Below are positions 7,940 through 16,012 of a DNA stretch of 52,959 nt, one piece after another (the first letter of the stretch is position 1; every line of letters begins with the position of its first letter). The notes beneath the pieces were generated by a model, which worked only from the letters and a program-made list of their open reading frames with translations, did no database searches and was not told the origin of the DNA. The DNA is taken from positions 1 through 52,959 of the forward strand of contig JABFSN010000059.1 of the NCBI GenBank assembly GCA_013140575.1, in the 5' to 3' direction. This stretch comes from Phycisphaerales bacterium. GTDB lineage: Bacteria > Planctomycetota > Phycisphaerae > UBA1845. The translations under genes were made by a program, and so were the position numbers.

Positions 7940-9565
7940 ATGACGAAACGATCGATTTCGCTCGCGGCGTTCTGTGCGGCGTGCGCGGCCGTGGCTTCCA
8001 GTGCGCGGGCGGTTCCGCTGGATATGGCCATCGTTTATCAGGGGCAGGTCAAACTAAATGGTGAGCCGATCAACGGGCTGGCGGACCTGCGATTCACGCT
8101 GTTCGACGCGGCGGGCGCCGGGATTCCGCCGGTGGGAGGGCTGCCGATCGGAGCGACGATCACGCGGTTAAACGTGAAGGTAAACAACGGACTGTTCAGC
8201 GTCGAATTGACGTTTGCGGCGGCCGCGTTCGCGGGTGACGCCCGCTGGCTGACCATTGAGGTGCGGCATCCGGCGGGCGTCGGGGCGTACGTGGATTTGT
8301 CGCCGCGTCAGCCGGTGAAGGCGACGCCGTACGCGTTGTATTCGCTGCAATCGGGGGACAACTTCTGGGAAGCGTCCGGGGCGAACATCAGCAACAACAA
8401 CACTGGATTCGTGGGAATCAACCGAACGGCGACGGTGGCGAGCACCGAGTATTTCGGCATTCAGGCCCAGGCCGCGGGCACGGCCTACGGCGGCATGTAC
8501 ATCCGCACCGACAGCGCGACGGCGAAACCGTACTACGGCTACTCGACGGGTGCGCAGGCCGTGTGGACATATTTCGACGGGTCGGACGACAGTTGGAACA
8601 TTTACAACGACGGCATCCGTCTGACGGTGACGGATACCGGCCGCGTCGGGATCGGCACGACGGCCCCGGGGGCGCCGCTGGAAATCGAATCGGCGGCGAA
8701 CGGGGACGGGTTGCTGGTGACCAAGACCGGCACGGGCCGGGCGGCGCAGTTCTATTGCCCGGACAGCAGCGAATCGATGGCGCTGTACGCGGTCAGCTAC
8801 GGAACCGGTCGGGCGGCGTTGTTTGAATCGCACGAGAACGACGACAACCCGGCCGTCTGGATCTTCAAGAACAACGGACCGGCGTTACGCGTGGTGGGAC
8901 AGTTGGGAGCGGGGACGGGGGACGATACGTCGGCGGTTTCGATCATCGGCGGGTCGGATTCGGAACCCGGCAGCGGCGGGTTCATTGTGACGGGCAGCGT
9001 CACCGGTTCGAATATTTCGATGGACAACAACGAGATCATGGCCCGGAACAACGGTCTGGTGTCCGATTTGTTTTTGAACAACGACGGGGGCGACGTGATC
9101 ATCGCTCCCCAGGGCACGGCGCGGGTCCGGGTTTTGCAGATCAGCGGAGCGGACGTGGCCGAGAAGTTTCCGGTCAACGAGATGCACGAGGGCATTCGCC
9201 CCGGGGCGGTGATGGAGATCGATCCGGAACATCCCGGCAAGCTGCGGCTGGCGCGGGGGGCGTACAATCGCCTGGTCGCGGGGGTGGTCAGCGGGGCCAA
9301 CGGGTTGCTGACCGGGACGATTTTGGGCAATCTGCCGGGCAGCGAGAATGCACCGCCGATCGCGCTTTCGGGGCGGGTGTGGGTGGAATGCGACGCGTCC
9401 GTCGGTTCGATCGAGCCGGGCGATTTGCTGACCACGTCGGACACGGCCGGACATGCCATGAAGGTGGTCGACTACACTCGCGCGCCGGGCGCGGTCATCG
9501 GGAAGGCCATGACGCGTTTGGAATCGGGTCGGGGACTGGTGCTGGTGTTGGTGAGCTTGAACTAA
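7940..9565 (+). CDS. exported beta-structured surface protein (fibre-like)
   Basis: The 541-residue protein has a signal peptide (cut after about residue 24, ASSARAV), and AAGGAG precedes the start. The N-terminal domain (about 30-130) contains YQGQVKLNGEPINGL and ends with QPVKATPYALYSL. This is a common planctomycete and bacteroidete module preceding fibre or adhesin-like repeats. The middle has many Gly-Ala/Asn beta repeats. The C-terminal 140 residues (GADVAEKFPVNE, IEPGDLLTTSDTAGHAM, GRGLVLVLVSLN) form a conserved domain seen in such surface proteins, lacking an S74 chaperone triad. It is probably a cell-surface or extracellular structural protein; no catalytic motif is seen. Confidence 0.8.
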   Translation: MTKRSISLAAFCAACAAVASSARAVPLDMAIVYQGQVKLNGEPINGLADLRFTLFDAAGAGIPPVGGLPIGATITRLNVKVNNGLFSVELTFAAAAFAGDARWLTIEVRHPAGVGAYVDLSPRQPVKATPYALYSLQSGDNFWEASGANISNNNTGFVGINRTATVASTEYFGIQAQAAGTAYGGMYIRTDSATAKPYYGYSTGAQAVWTYFDGSDDSWNIYNDGIRLTVTDTGRVGIGTTAPGAPLEIESAANGDGLLVTKTGTGRAAQFYCPDSSESMALYAVSYGTGRAALFESHENDDNPAVWIFKNNGPALRVVGQLGAGTGDDTSAVSIIGGSDSEPGSGGFIVTGSVTGSNISMDNNEIMARNNGLVSDLFLNNDGGDVIIAPQGTARVRVLQISGADVAEKFPVNEMHEGIRPGAVMEIDPEHPGKLRLARGAYNRLVAGVVSGANGLLTGTILGNLPGSENAPPIALSGRVWVECDASVGSIEPGDLLTTSDTAGHAMKVVDYTRAPGAVIGKAMTRLESGRGLVLVLVSLN

Positions 9566-9590
9566 CGCGACGAGCGACGATAGACGAAAC

Positions 9591-9716
9591 GGTCGAGAAT
9601 AGACAGGATTTACAAGATTTACAGGATTTGCGGAAGGAACGCTTGGGCGGCTTGCGGGGACTGGATCCGTGCAGTTCTGTGATGTATGTAATTCCTGTCG
9701 ATTCAAAGAGAGAGTG
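9591..9716 (+). repeat. dispersed intergenic repeat, copy 2 (ACAGGATTTACAAGATT type)
   Basis: Shares block order with the copy at about 281-400: AGACAGGATTTACAAGATT, ACAGGATTTGCGGAAGGA, then a tail with GTAATTCCTGTCGATTCAAAG. It ends just before the metallopeptidase start, so it contributes the 5' leader of that gene and its purine-rich GAGAGAG upstream of ATG 9723. Confidence 0.6.
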
Positions 9717-9722
9717 GTCAGG

Positions 9723-10979
9723 ATGTTTATGAAGGTCTACAAAAGAGGGCACGCCGTGGGGACATTTAGATCAGCGTTCGCGGTTCTGTTCGTCGCCGCG
9801 TCGTGGGGTTCGGCTTCGGCGGATACTTTTCGCATCGAGATCGACTGGATGCAAACGGCCGGTCACAGCCACCAGCCCAGCCAGACGGTGCTCAACGCGG
9901 TCATTCAGATGTTTGCCTGCGCGGGGCACACGCTGATTATTGATCTGGACGAGGAAGTCCCGCACTACAACGTGATGCCGCGGAACCCCGACAATTGCGA
10001 TTCGTTTTTCGGATACAGCGGAGAGGCAGCGAGTTTCGGGGCGTTGCGCAATGGTAATTTCGACCACGCGGGTGATGCCAACTTCTGGCACTATTGCATT
10101 TTCGGGCACCAGTACGAGGACGACAACTGCGCCACCAGCGGCAGCAGCGGGCTGGGGCAGCGTCCGGGGCAGTATTTCGTGGTGACGCTGGGGAGCTTCA
10201 GCGGGCAGACCGGCACCGCGTTCGACCAGGCGTCCACGCTGGCCCACGAATTCGGCCACAACCTGAACCTGACGCACTGCGGCCAGGACGACTGCGACGC
10301 GGAAGGCAACTACAACCCCATTTTGACCAGCACCATGAGCTATCGCTACCAGCTGGGGGGCGTGCGGAACAACGTGCTGTGCAACGGGCTGGCCGGCGAA
10401 GAGGCCAAATTCAAGGAGATCGACTATTCCCACGGCCGCAACTGCAGCGTGAACGAGGTCGCGCTGAACGAGAACATCGGGACGTACATGACTCCCGTCG
10501 ACTGGGACTGCGACGGGAGTTTCGAGGGGAACGTCGCGCAGGACATCGGCGGCGGCAATGCCGGCTGGTGCGGCGCCACGGGCACGAAGTCCACGCTCAG
10601 CGACGTCAACGAGTGGTCGATTGTTTCCGCGTTCAACGACTCGCCGCATCCGATTCAGGTGATTGAAGAGATATCGTGCATCACGGCCGAGGAGTGGGAA
10701 CAGGTGCAGCGCGAGACGGAGGCGGCGGGCGGCTGCAGTCAGCCGACGCTGGCGGTCGAGGGGTGCGTCGCGGGGGAGAACGTGTTCGTCGGCCCGCTGG
10801 TGGTCGTCAACGCCGGAACGTGCACGTTCCCGTTCTCGACGCCGGCGCTGGCGGATTCGGGCGCGCCGAACAACAGCATCATCTACGTCAAACCGGGCAC
10901 GTACGACGCGGCGGGGGCGGTCACGCTGGACAAACCCGCGACGTGGATGTGCCCCACCGGCACGGCCACGCTGCGCTGA
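9723..10979 (+). CDS. exported metzincin-type zinc metallopeptidase
   Basis: The 418-residue protein carries a signal peptide (about 1-33, ending GSASA). The zinc site HEFGHNLNLTH has ligands His175, His179 and His185 and general base Glu176. A Met-turn follows at Met205 (STMSYRYQ). This HExxHxxGxxH-like plus Met-turn layout defines metzincins; the spacing is met here with Asn at the usual Gly position. Many Cys residues suggest disulfides outside the cytoplasm. The C-terminus (about 340-418) reads like the start of a parallel beta-helix module (NNSIIYVKPGTYDA) and stops abruptly just before the REP/RAYT region, so the gene may be shortened. ATG 9723 was preferred to an upstream GTG in the repeat. 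Confidence 0.8.
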   Translation: MFMKVYKRGHAVGTFRSAFAVLFVAASWGSASADTFRIEIDWMQTAGHSHQPSQTVLNAVIQMFACAGHTLIIDLDEEVPHYNVMPRNPDNCDSFFGYSGEAASFGALRNGNFDHAGDANFWHYCIFGHQYEDDNCATSGSSGLGQRPGQYFVVTLGSFSGQTGTAFDQASTLAHEFGHNLNLTHCGQDDCDAEGNYNPILTSTMSYRYQLGGVRNNVLCNGLAGEEAKFKEIDYSHGRNCSVNEVALNENIGTYMTPVDWDCDGSFEGNVAQDIGGGNAGWCGATGTKSTLSDVNEWSIVSAFNDSPHPIQVIEEISCITAEEWEQVQRETEAAGGCSQPTLAVEGCVAGENVFVGPLVVVNAGTCTFPFSTPALADSGAPNNSIIYVKPGTYDAAGAVTLDKPATWMCPTGTATLR

Positions 10980-11007
10980 CACGACCGATCGGTATGCCCT
11001 GCCGAAG

Positions 11008-11044
11008 GGGTGGCATGCTCTCGCGGTACTCCGCGTGAGCATGC
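11008..11044 (-). repeat. REP-like hairpin, copy 1 (inverted, upstream of RAYT)
   Basis: A two-step palindrome: outer 8-bp stem GCATGCTC/GAGCATGC, a one-base mismatch on each side, inner 5-bp stem CGCGG/CCGCG and a 4-base loop. A GGTGG/CCACC edge is conserved on one side. Orientation is opposite to copies 2 and 3. A half copy (CCGCGTGAGCAT) follows at about 11051-11062. Confidence 0.85.
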
Positions 11045-11104
11045 GAATGGCCGCGTGAGCATACGTGCTGGCCGTCCGCGCTGCCGCCTGAGTATGATAC
11101 CGTC

Positions 11105-11794
11105 ATGCGCCTCCCCGATGGTCGTGTCCGCAAGCTGCGTCGTAGCTCCGACGACGCGACGGCCGCCCACGCGCTGACGTTTTCGTGCTTCCGCCGCCTG
11201 CCGTTTCTCAGCCGCGAGCGACCCTGCCTGTGGCTGATCGATGCACTGGACCGCGCCCGGAAGCGATATGCACTCGACGTCTGGGCGTACGTGTTCATGC
11301 CCAATCACGTGCACCTGATCCTGTGGCCGAGGGATGAATGGCATGTTCGGGCGGATGGTAAGCATGCTCACGCGGAGTACCGCGAGAGCATGCCACCCAA
11401 CCGGGAGAGCATGCCACCCACCTTTCGCGTGCAGGCCGTGCTCGCGGCCATCAAGTTGCCGGTCAGCCGGCGCGCGGTCGCCTGGGTGACGCGCGAGGCG
11501 CCGGCGTTCCTCCCGAAGATGCTTGACGTTCAGCCCAACGGAACGAAAACCCACCGTTTCTGGCAGCGCGGCGGCGGCTACGACCGTGACCTGCACGACC
11601 CCGGCACGATCCACACCACGATCGACTACATCCACGCGAATCCCGTCCGTGCGGGCCTCGTCGAACGACCGGAGGATTGGCGCTGGTCGAGTGCGGCGTA
11701 CTTCGCCGGCACGAGCGCGCCGCCGTTGGCGCCTGACGTCGACTCGATCCCATCACCGCCGAATCACTGGCGGTTCCAGGGCTGCGGACGTTGA
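11105..11794 (+). CDS. REP-associated tyrosine transposase (RAYT, Y1/HUH family)
   Basis: The 229-residue protein contains the HUH motif HVHLI (within FMPNHVHLILWP, about residues 62-73) and the downstream catalytic Tyr in GGGYDRDL (about 158). It also has the family signature IHANPVRAGLVERPEDWRWSSA. These proteins nick single-stranded DNA at palindromes and spread REP elements. Residues about 85-107 (KHAHAEYRESMPP and neighbours) are encoded by a full REP hairpin plus a half copy at 11362-11419, inserted in frame between the HUH strand and the helix carrying the next conserved block. Such an insert is not part of the usual fold. Copies flank the gene on both sides. Whether the interrupted enzyme still works is uncertain. 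Confidence 0.85.
   Translation: MRLPDGRVRKLRRSSDDATAAHALTFSCFRRLPFLSRERPCLWLIDALDRARKRYALDVWAYVFMPNHVHLILWPRDEWHVRADGKHAHAEYRESMPPNRESMPPTFRVQAVLAAIKLPVSRRAVAWVTREAPAFLPKMLDVQPNGTKTHRFWQRGGGYDRDLHDPGTIHTTIDYIHANPVRAGLVERPEDWRWSSAAYFAGTSAPPLAPDVDSIPSPPNHWRFQGCGR
11362..11398 (+). repeat. REP-like hairpin, copy 2 (inside the RAYT coding region)
   Basis: Identical in its 32-base palindromic core to copies 1 and 3 (copy 1 inverted), with the CACCC edge at 11394-11398. A half copy, GAGAGCATGCCACCC, follows at 11405-11419. It is translated in frame within the transposase, so the reading frame survived insertion. Confidence 0.85.
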
Positions 11795-11834
11795 TTCGTA
11801 GGGGGCATGCCGCTGCGGCGCACCGTGACGAATC

Positions 11835-11871
11835 GCATGCTCACGCGGAGTACCGCGAGAGCATGCCACCC
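11835..11871 (+). repeat. REP-like hairpin, copy 3 (junction with HipA-like fragment)
   Basis: Same core and CACCC edge as copy 2. It ends at 11871, and the HipA-like catalytic-loop coding starts within a few codons after it. This hairpin therefore marks the exact breakpoint of the truncated kinase gene. Confidence 0.85.
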
Positions 11872-12306
11872 GCCGCCAATCAGGATCGGCACCATGCTAA
11901 CTGGGCCGCCATCTGGGATGGGACGATGTTTCGACTGGCGCCGACGTTCGATCACGGGGCCGCGTTGGCCCGCAACCTAACGGACGCGGAACGCCTGGAG
12001 CGACTTTCGACCAAGGACTGCAATCGAACCGTGGCGGCATTTGTCCGGCGAGCCTCGTCTGCATTGTACGCGGACGTTCATGCCTCCAAGCCGATGGGGA
12101 CATTCGCGGCCTTTGCGGCGTTCGCCGAAAACGCTCCAGCGGCGACCGACGCGTGGTTGGAACGGCTTGAAGCGGTCGATGAACCCGTGGTACAAAGGGT
12201 GTTGAGCGGCGTGCCGGGACACCGGATGTCGCCGGTGGCGAAGGAATTCACGTTGCGATTGCTGATGGAAAACCGAAGTCGCCTTCTCCAAAGGTCCATC
12301 CCATGA
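11872..12306 (+). pseudogene. HipA-like kinase, C-terminal lobe only (5' part lost)
   Basis: Immediately after REP copy 3 the frame reads NQDRHHANW, the HipA-type catalytic loop (Asp base, Asn metal ligand), then LAPTFDHGAAL, the DFG-like metal site. About 110 helical residues of the C-lobe follow. The N-lobe with the nucleotide-binding loop and Lys is absent, and no such sequence lies upstream of the transposase, so the gene has lost its 5' half. The frame is open upstream to a TTG at 11791 and through the REP, so a short product is possible but cannot be an active kinase. The stop overlaps the next start as ATGA (12303-12306), the remnant of a translationally coupled operon. Confidence 0.75.
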
Positions 12307-13064
12307 AAGCTCTTTTCGTGGCGTGGCGGTCCGGGGGAACCGACAACGGGGCGTGGGGACCTGTCGGGCGGCTGGAACACGACGGCGAACTGTACCGCTT
12401 CTGCTACACGCACGGGGCGCGAACGCGGGGCTTTCGGCCGTTTCCGGGAATGGAGGATCTGGAATCCGTTTACGAATCGGTCGAGCTGCTGCCCCTGTTT
12501 GCGAATCGGCTGCTTTCGCCGTCGCGGCCCGAGTACGACGCTTTTCTTCGCTGGGGTGATTTTGACCCGGGCCATCCTCCGGATCCCATCGCCATTCTGG
12601 GCGTGTCGGAAGGAATTCGCCAGACCGACGCGATCGAGGTGTTTCCCTGTCCGGTCCCCGACGTCGGGGGTTGTTACATCAACAAGTTTTTTCTCCACGG
12701 CGTCCGCTGGATGCCGCCGGGCGCCATCGAACACATTGCGCGACTCAATCCGAACGACAAGCTGCTGTTGATGCCCGACCCGTGCAACGCGCACGACCGC
12801 AACGCGGTTGCCGTCCGCACCGACGCGGAGCGGATGCTGATCGGCTATGTGCCGAGGTATCTGGCGCTCGACGTGATTCGGTTGTTGTACACGTGCGGCA
12901 CGCGCGAGGTCGAGCTTGCCGTCGAACGCGTGAATCCCGACGCCCCGCTCCAAAACCGCGTGCTGTGCCGAATGCACGCCTGCTGGCCGGAGACGTTTCA
13001 ACCGTGCAGCGACGAACCGTTCCTGCCGATTCCGTCCGCAGTTCGGGCACGTTGCCGATCGTAA
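12303..13064 (+). CDS. HIRAN-domain protein with HipA N-subdomain-like start, partner of the broken HipA
   Basis: The 253-residue protein falls in two parts. Residues 1-90 (GPVGRLEHDGELYRF, then ELLPLFANRLLSPSRPEY) resemble the N-terminal subdomain of HipA-family proteins, which is a separate polypeptide (HipS) in split HipBST systems. Residues about 125-215 (YINKFFLHGVRW, ARLNPNDKLLLMPDP, AHDRNAVAVRTD, IGYVPRYLA) match the HIRAN fold, known from DNA-end binding in HLTF. The start overlaps the kinase fragment by four bases, so the two were co-translated. The likely original role is the regulatory partner in a HipA-like toxin-antitoxin pair, now orphaned. The HIRAN call is firm; the HipS comparison is an inference. 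Confidence 0.75.
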   Translation: MKALFVAWRSGGTDNGAWGPVGRLEHDGELYRFCYTHGARTRGFRPFPGMEDLESVYESVELLPLFANRLLSPSRPEYDAFLRWGDFDPGHPPDPIAILGVSEGIRQTDAIEVFPCPVPDVGGCYINKFFLHGVRWMPPGAIEHIARLNPNDKLLLMPDPCNAHDRNAVAVRTDAERMLIGYVPRYLALDVIRLLYTCGTREVELAVERVNPDAPLQNRVLCRMHACWPETFQPCSDEPFLPIPSAVRARCRS

Positions 13065-13121
13065 AGCGATGCACGCCTCGCTATTCCCCGATGGATGTTT
13101 GATTGACCGTGCGATCGGAAT

Positions 13122-15461
13122 TCAACCATTCTCCGCCGCGGGTTCTGCCAGGTAGGCCGCGGCGCGGTCGGTTTCGCCGTCCATGGCGACGTGGAGGAGG
13201 CGGCCGGCGGCGACGGCGGGGACGTGGATGACGCGGACCTCGTCGGCCATGGCGGCGTCGCGGGGATCGATGTCGGGCAGGGCGTTGGGCGAGCCGAGCA
13301 GGAACGGCTCGTTGAAGACGTTGGGCGGTTCGTCGGGGTAGAGCGGCAGATAGGCGATGTTGCCCTCGACCAAATCCTGGAAGAAGTGCGTGCCGAAGGA
13401 CAGATCGGGCACGTAGCCGTCGCGCACGCGGGCCACTTCGATCAACATGCGGGCGTTGCTGATGTCCGCGTAACTGACCCGCACGCCGAGGCGAATGTCG
13501 GTGGACCCCCAGCGGCCCGGTCCGACGAGAATAAACCGCTTGTCGTGCAGGGCGTGGTTGATGCGTCCGACGGCGCGGGCGATGGCCATGCGGCGTTCGT
13601 TGGATTGGACGGCGTGGTATTTGGACGACGGCACGTAGACGATGTATTCGATGTTCTGCACGCGGGCGGTGCGAACGAACTTGCCGGCGGTGAAAACGAC
13701 GTCGGTGGGCGGAAGGTCCGCGGGGACCGTAACCTTGCCGATGTCGGCCGCGGGCGGCTGCGGGCGGCATTGCACCATGTAGAGCTTTTCGCCGTCGGAG
13801 ACGAATTCGACGTCGACGGGGCAGCCGAATTCGCGTTCCAGGGTCTCCAACATGCGGTGCAGACGGTCGGCCAGCGGCGTATCCTTCAGCATTTTGTCGA
13901 ACGTGATGCACATCTGTTCGGGGGGGGCGTCGACGATGGTGCCGGGGGGGTTATACAGCTCGCCCTCGCGGCGGATGGAGACGATCTTGTCGAGCATGGG
14001 GAACGAACGGGCCTCGTTGAGCAGTTGCACGAGGTTCACCGACGCGAATGTATTGCGTTCCATGTCGATGACGTCGATGGTGCGTTGGGAATGGGCGATG
14101 ATTTCGTTGACGGCGGCTTCGGGGCGCAGGGTGGGGGCGCCGAGGGCGACCATGCGGGCGAAATCGCCGCCGACGCGGTCGACGGCCCGGGTGCCCAGGC
14201 CCATGACCACGCGGGCAAACCCGTCGTCGCGGCGGATGCGCGGCGACCAGCGGTATTCGTTCCGCGAAAACGCGACCCCGGCGAACGCGGGGACGAAATA
14301 GCGTCCCATGCGGCGGCCGACGACTTTTTGAATCAGGACGGCCATGTCTTCTTCGTAGTCGATCAGGTTGTGCTTGCGGCGGTACAGGATGGGGTCGGGG
14401 GCCAGGGCGCTGGCGTACACTTCGCCGATGGCGCCGAGCAGGGCCCGCAGGCGCACTTCGAGCGGCCCCTGGTTGGGGATGAACACGCTGGCGTATTTGC
14501 CGCTGAACGCGGTGGCGAAGCGATCTTCCAGCAGGCTGCTGGACCGGACGATCAGCGGGTGGTTGTCGTGCTTTTGCAACAGGTGGCGCAACTGTTGGAC
14601 GATTTCGACGGGGAACGATGAATTGCGGAACACGCCCTTGATGAGCGAATACTCGTTGCGGATGTCCTCGACGTCCTTGTATTTTTGGGTGTGATAGGAC
14701 GTCAGGCGGTTCAATTCGAGGAACTGGTCAATCACGTCGCCGCGGAGGTAGAACGATTCGGGGATGGTGATGGGCAGGAACGGACCGTCGGCAACGCCCG
14801 ACGCGGCCAATATGTGGTGGGCGAGAAACATGCCGCCGGCCTTGCCGCCGATGCGGCCCATGCGCGAATCGCTGCCGATGATGCGGTCCACCAGGTCTTC
14901 GTAATCGCGGACGCGGAGGTGTTTCTTGGCGATGCCGATGAACTGCAACTCGTCGCTGATGAAATGGCGGGCGAGGGCGACGCGGATGCCCGATGCTTCG
15001 GACGCGTCGAGTTGGGTTTCGCCGAGGGGCAGAGCGCAGAAGCGTTTCAAACGTTCGTGGAGAATTCGGAAGGAGACGTTGGGCAGTCGGGCGACGTCGG
15101 CGAGGCTTTGGGCCTCCTCGCGTTTCAGGGCGAGGTTGACGACGTCCTCGATTTCGCCGCGGTTCAGATGCTGGCATACATAGGTGCGGGTCAGGCGACG
15201 GGTGGTTTCCACGTCCTCCTCGTCGAACCGGTGGCCCGCGGGGGCGTTGGCGGAATCCACGGTTCGGTGGCCGGATCGACCCGCGAGTTCGCGGGCCTCG
15301 TCGGCGATGCGGTCGATGGATACGATGCCGCGGGTGTGGAGGGCGACGACGAGTTGGCGATAAATGCGGTCGGCCAGCGGCGCGTTCGAGGCCAGCAGAC
15401 GGTCGAGGCAGTCGGCGGCGGCTTCGAAGGACTCGCCGGATTTGGTCGATGTTTCGGCCAT
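13122..15461 (-). CDS. PEP/pyruvate-binding (PPDK ATP-grasp) domain protein
   Basis: The 779-residue protein has a helical N-terminal region of about 230 residues, then the pyruvate, phosphate dikinase/PEP synthase nucleotide-binding domain: GGKAGGMFLAHHIL, HPLIVRSSSLLED, FSGKYASVF, and the closing strand YMVQCRPQPP near 600. The swivelling His domain and the PEP/pyruvate TIM barrel are missing. About 180 further residues follow instead (ILVGPGRWGSTDIRLG, LSFGTHFFQDLVEGN), a conserved tail found in planctomycete and related homologues. It probably binds ATP and may phosphorylate or sense a metabolite, but is not a complete dikinase. Start 15461 is chosen; ATG 15485 is an alternative. It is monocistronic. 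Confidence 0.8.
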   Translation of the reverse strand: MAETSTKSGESFEAAADCLDRLLASNAPLADRIYRQLVVALHTRGIVSIDRIADEARELAGRSGHRTVDSANAPAGHRFDEEDVETTRRLTRTYVCQHLNRGEIEDVVNLALKREEAQSLADVARLPNVSFRILHERLKRFCALPLGETQLDASEASGIRVALARHFISDELQFIGIAKKHLRVRDYEDLVDRIIGSDSRMGRIGGKAGGMFLAHHILAASGVADGPFLPITIPESFYLRGDVIDQFLELNRLTSYHTQKYKDVEDIRNEYSLIKGVFRNSSFPVEIVQQLRHLLQKHDNHPLIVRSSSLLEDRFATAFSGKYASVFIPNQGPLEVRLRALLGAIGEVYASALAPDPILYRRKHNLIDYEEDMAVLIQKVVGRRMGRYFVPAFAGVAFSRNEYRWSPRIRRDDGFARVVMGLGTRAVDRVGGDFARMVALGAPTLRPEAAVNEIIAHSQRTIDVIDMERNTFASVNLVQLLNEARSFPMLDKIVSIRREGELYNPPGTIVDAPPEQMCITFDKMLKDTPLADRLHRMLETLEREFGCPVDVEFVSDGEKLYMVQCRPQPPAADIGKVTVPADLPPTDVVFTAGKFVRTARVQNIEYIVYVPSSKYHAVQSNERRMAIARAVGRINHALHDKRFILVGPGRWGSTDIRLGVRVSYADISNARMLIEVARVRDGYVPDLSFGTHFFQDLVEGNIAYLPLYPDEPPNVFNEPFLLGSPNALPDIDPRDAAMADEVRVIHVPAVAAGRLLHVAMDGETDRAAAYLAEPAAENG

Positions 15462-15510
15462 GTCAATCGCACCCCGCAAAATCATGAGCTGGAAGCCCCT
15501 GCCACATCGT

Positions 15511-15779
15511 GTGGCACGGGCATCCTGCCCGCGGAATCATGGGCGGGGTACGTGTCTAGCGTCTCCGCCGGTCGCCTGCCGCAGGCAGGCATGAACGTAG
15601 CCCCGCGTTTCAACGCGGGGTACGCTGGACACCCAACGGCGCCGAGTCCCGAAGGGACGGCTGAAATCCCGCACGGCGCTTCAGCCGTCCCTCCGGGACT
15701 ATGGACTCCCGGCGGCACCGTCACCCCAGCACTGAAGTGCTGGGCTACATTCACAGCGTCCCCAAGGGACGCTAAACAC
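15511..15779 (+). repeat. long composite repeat, left arm of an inverted pair
   Basis: The 269-base arm is a mosaic of hairpins in fixed order: GGCACGGGCATCCTGCCCG, CCTGCCGCAGGCAGG, CCCCGCGTTTCAACGCGGGG, GGGACGGCTGAAAT with its partner, CCCAGCACTGAAGTGCTGGG, CGTCCCCAAGGGACG. The same blocks appear in reverse complement and reverse order at 18121-18400. Together they bracket the FeS/TPR gene. A few further hairpins (CCGTCCCTGCGGGACG, and ACCGGGCTTGCGCCCGGT at about 15932) follow before the gene. Confidence 0.8.
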
Positions 15780-16012
15780 ATACCGTCCCTGCGGGACGCG
15801 AAACACGTAGCGGGCGGAACGCCCATGCCCATGGGACGAGGGAGTTTCAGCCCCCAATTGCACTATGATTGTACGGGCCGCCGACCGGTGCGGGAATGGA
15901 TCGGGAAACAACGCCGGGGCCCTCGATGGTTCAACCACCGGGCTTGCGCCCGGTGCTCTGAAATGGTTGGAAACGGCCGGGCGCGCGGTCGCCGGCTCCA
16001 TTAGCGAATGGG

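Noticed and set aside
13191-14621. 476-codon plus-strand frame opposite the PEP/pyruvate-binding gene
   Set aside because: Composition is Gly/Asp/Val-rich without motifs, while the opposite strand carries conserved PPDK motifs.
14685-16004. 439-codon plus-strand frame running into the left repeat arm
   Set aside because: The first part is antisense to the PEP/pyruvate-binding gene and the second part is hairpin repeat DNA.
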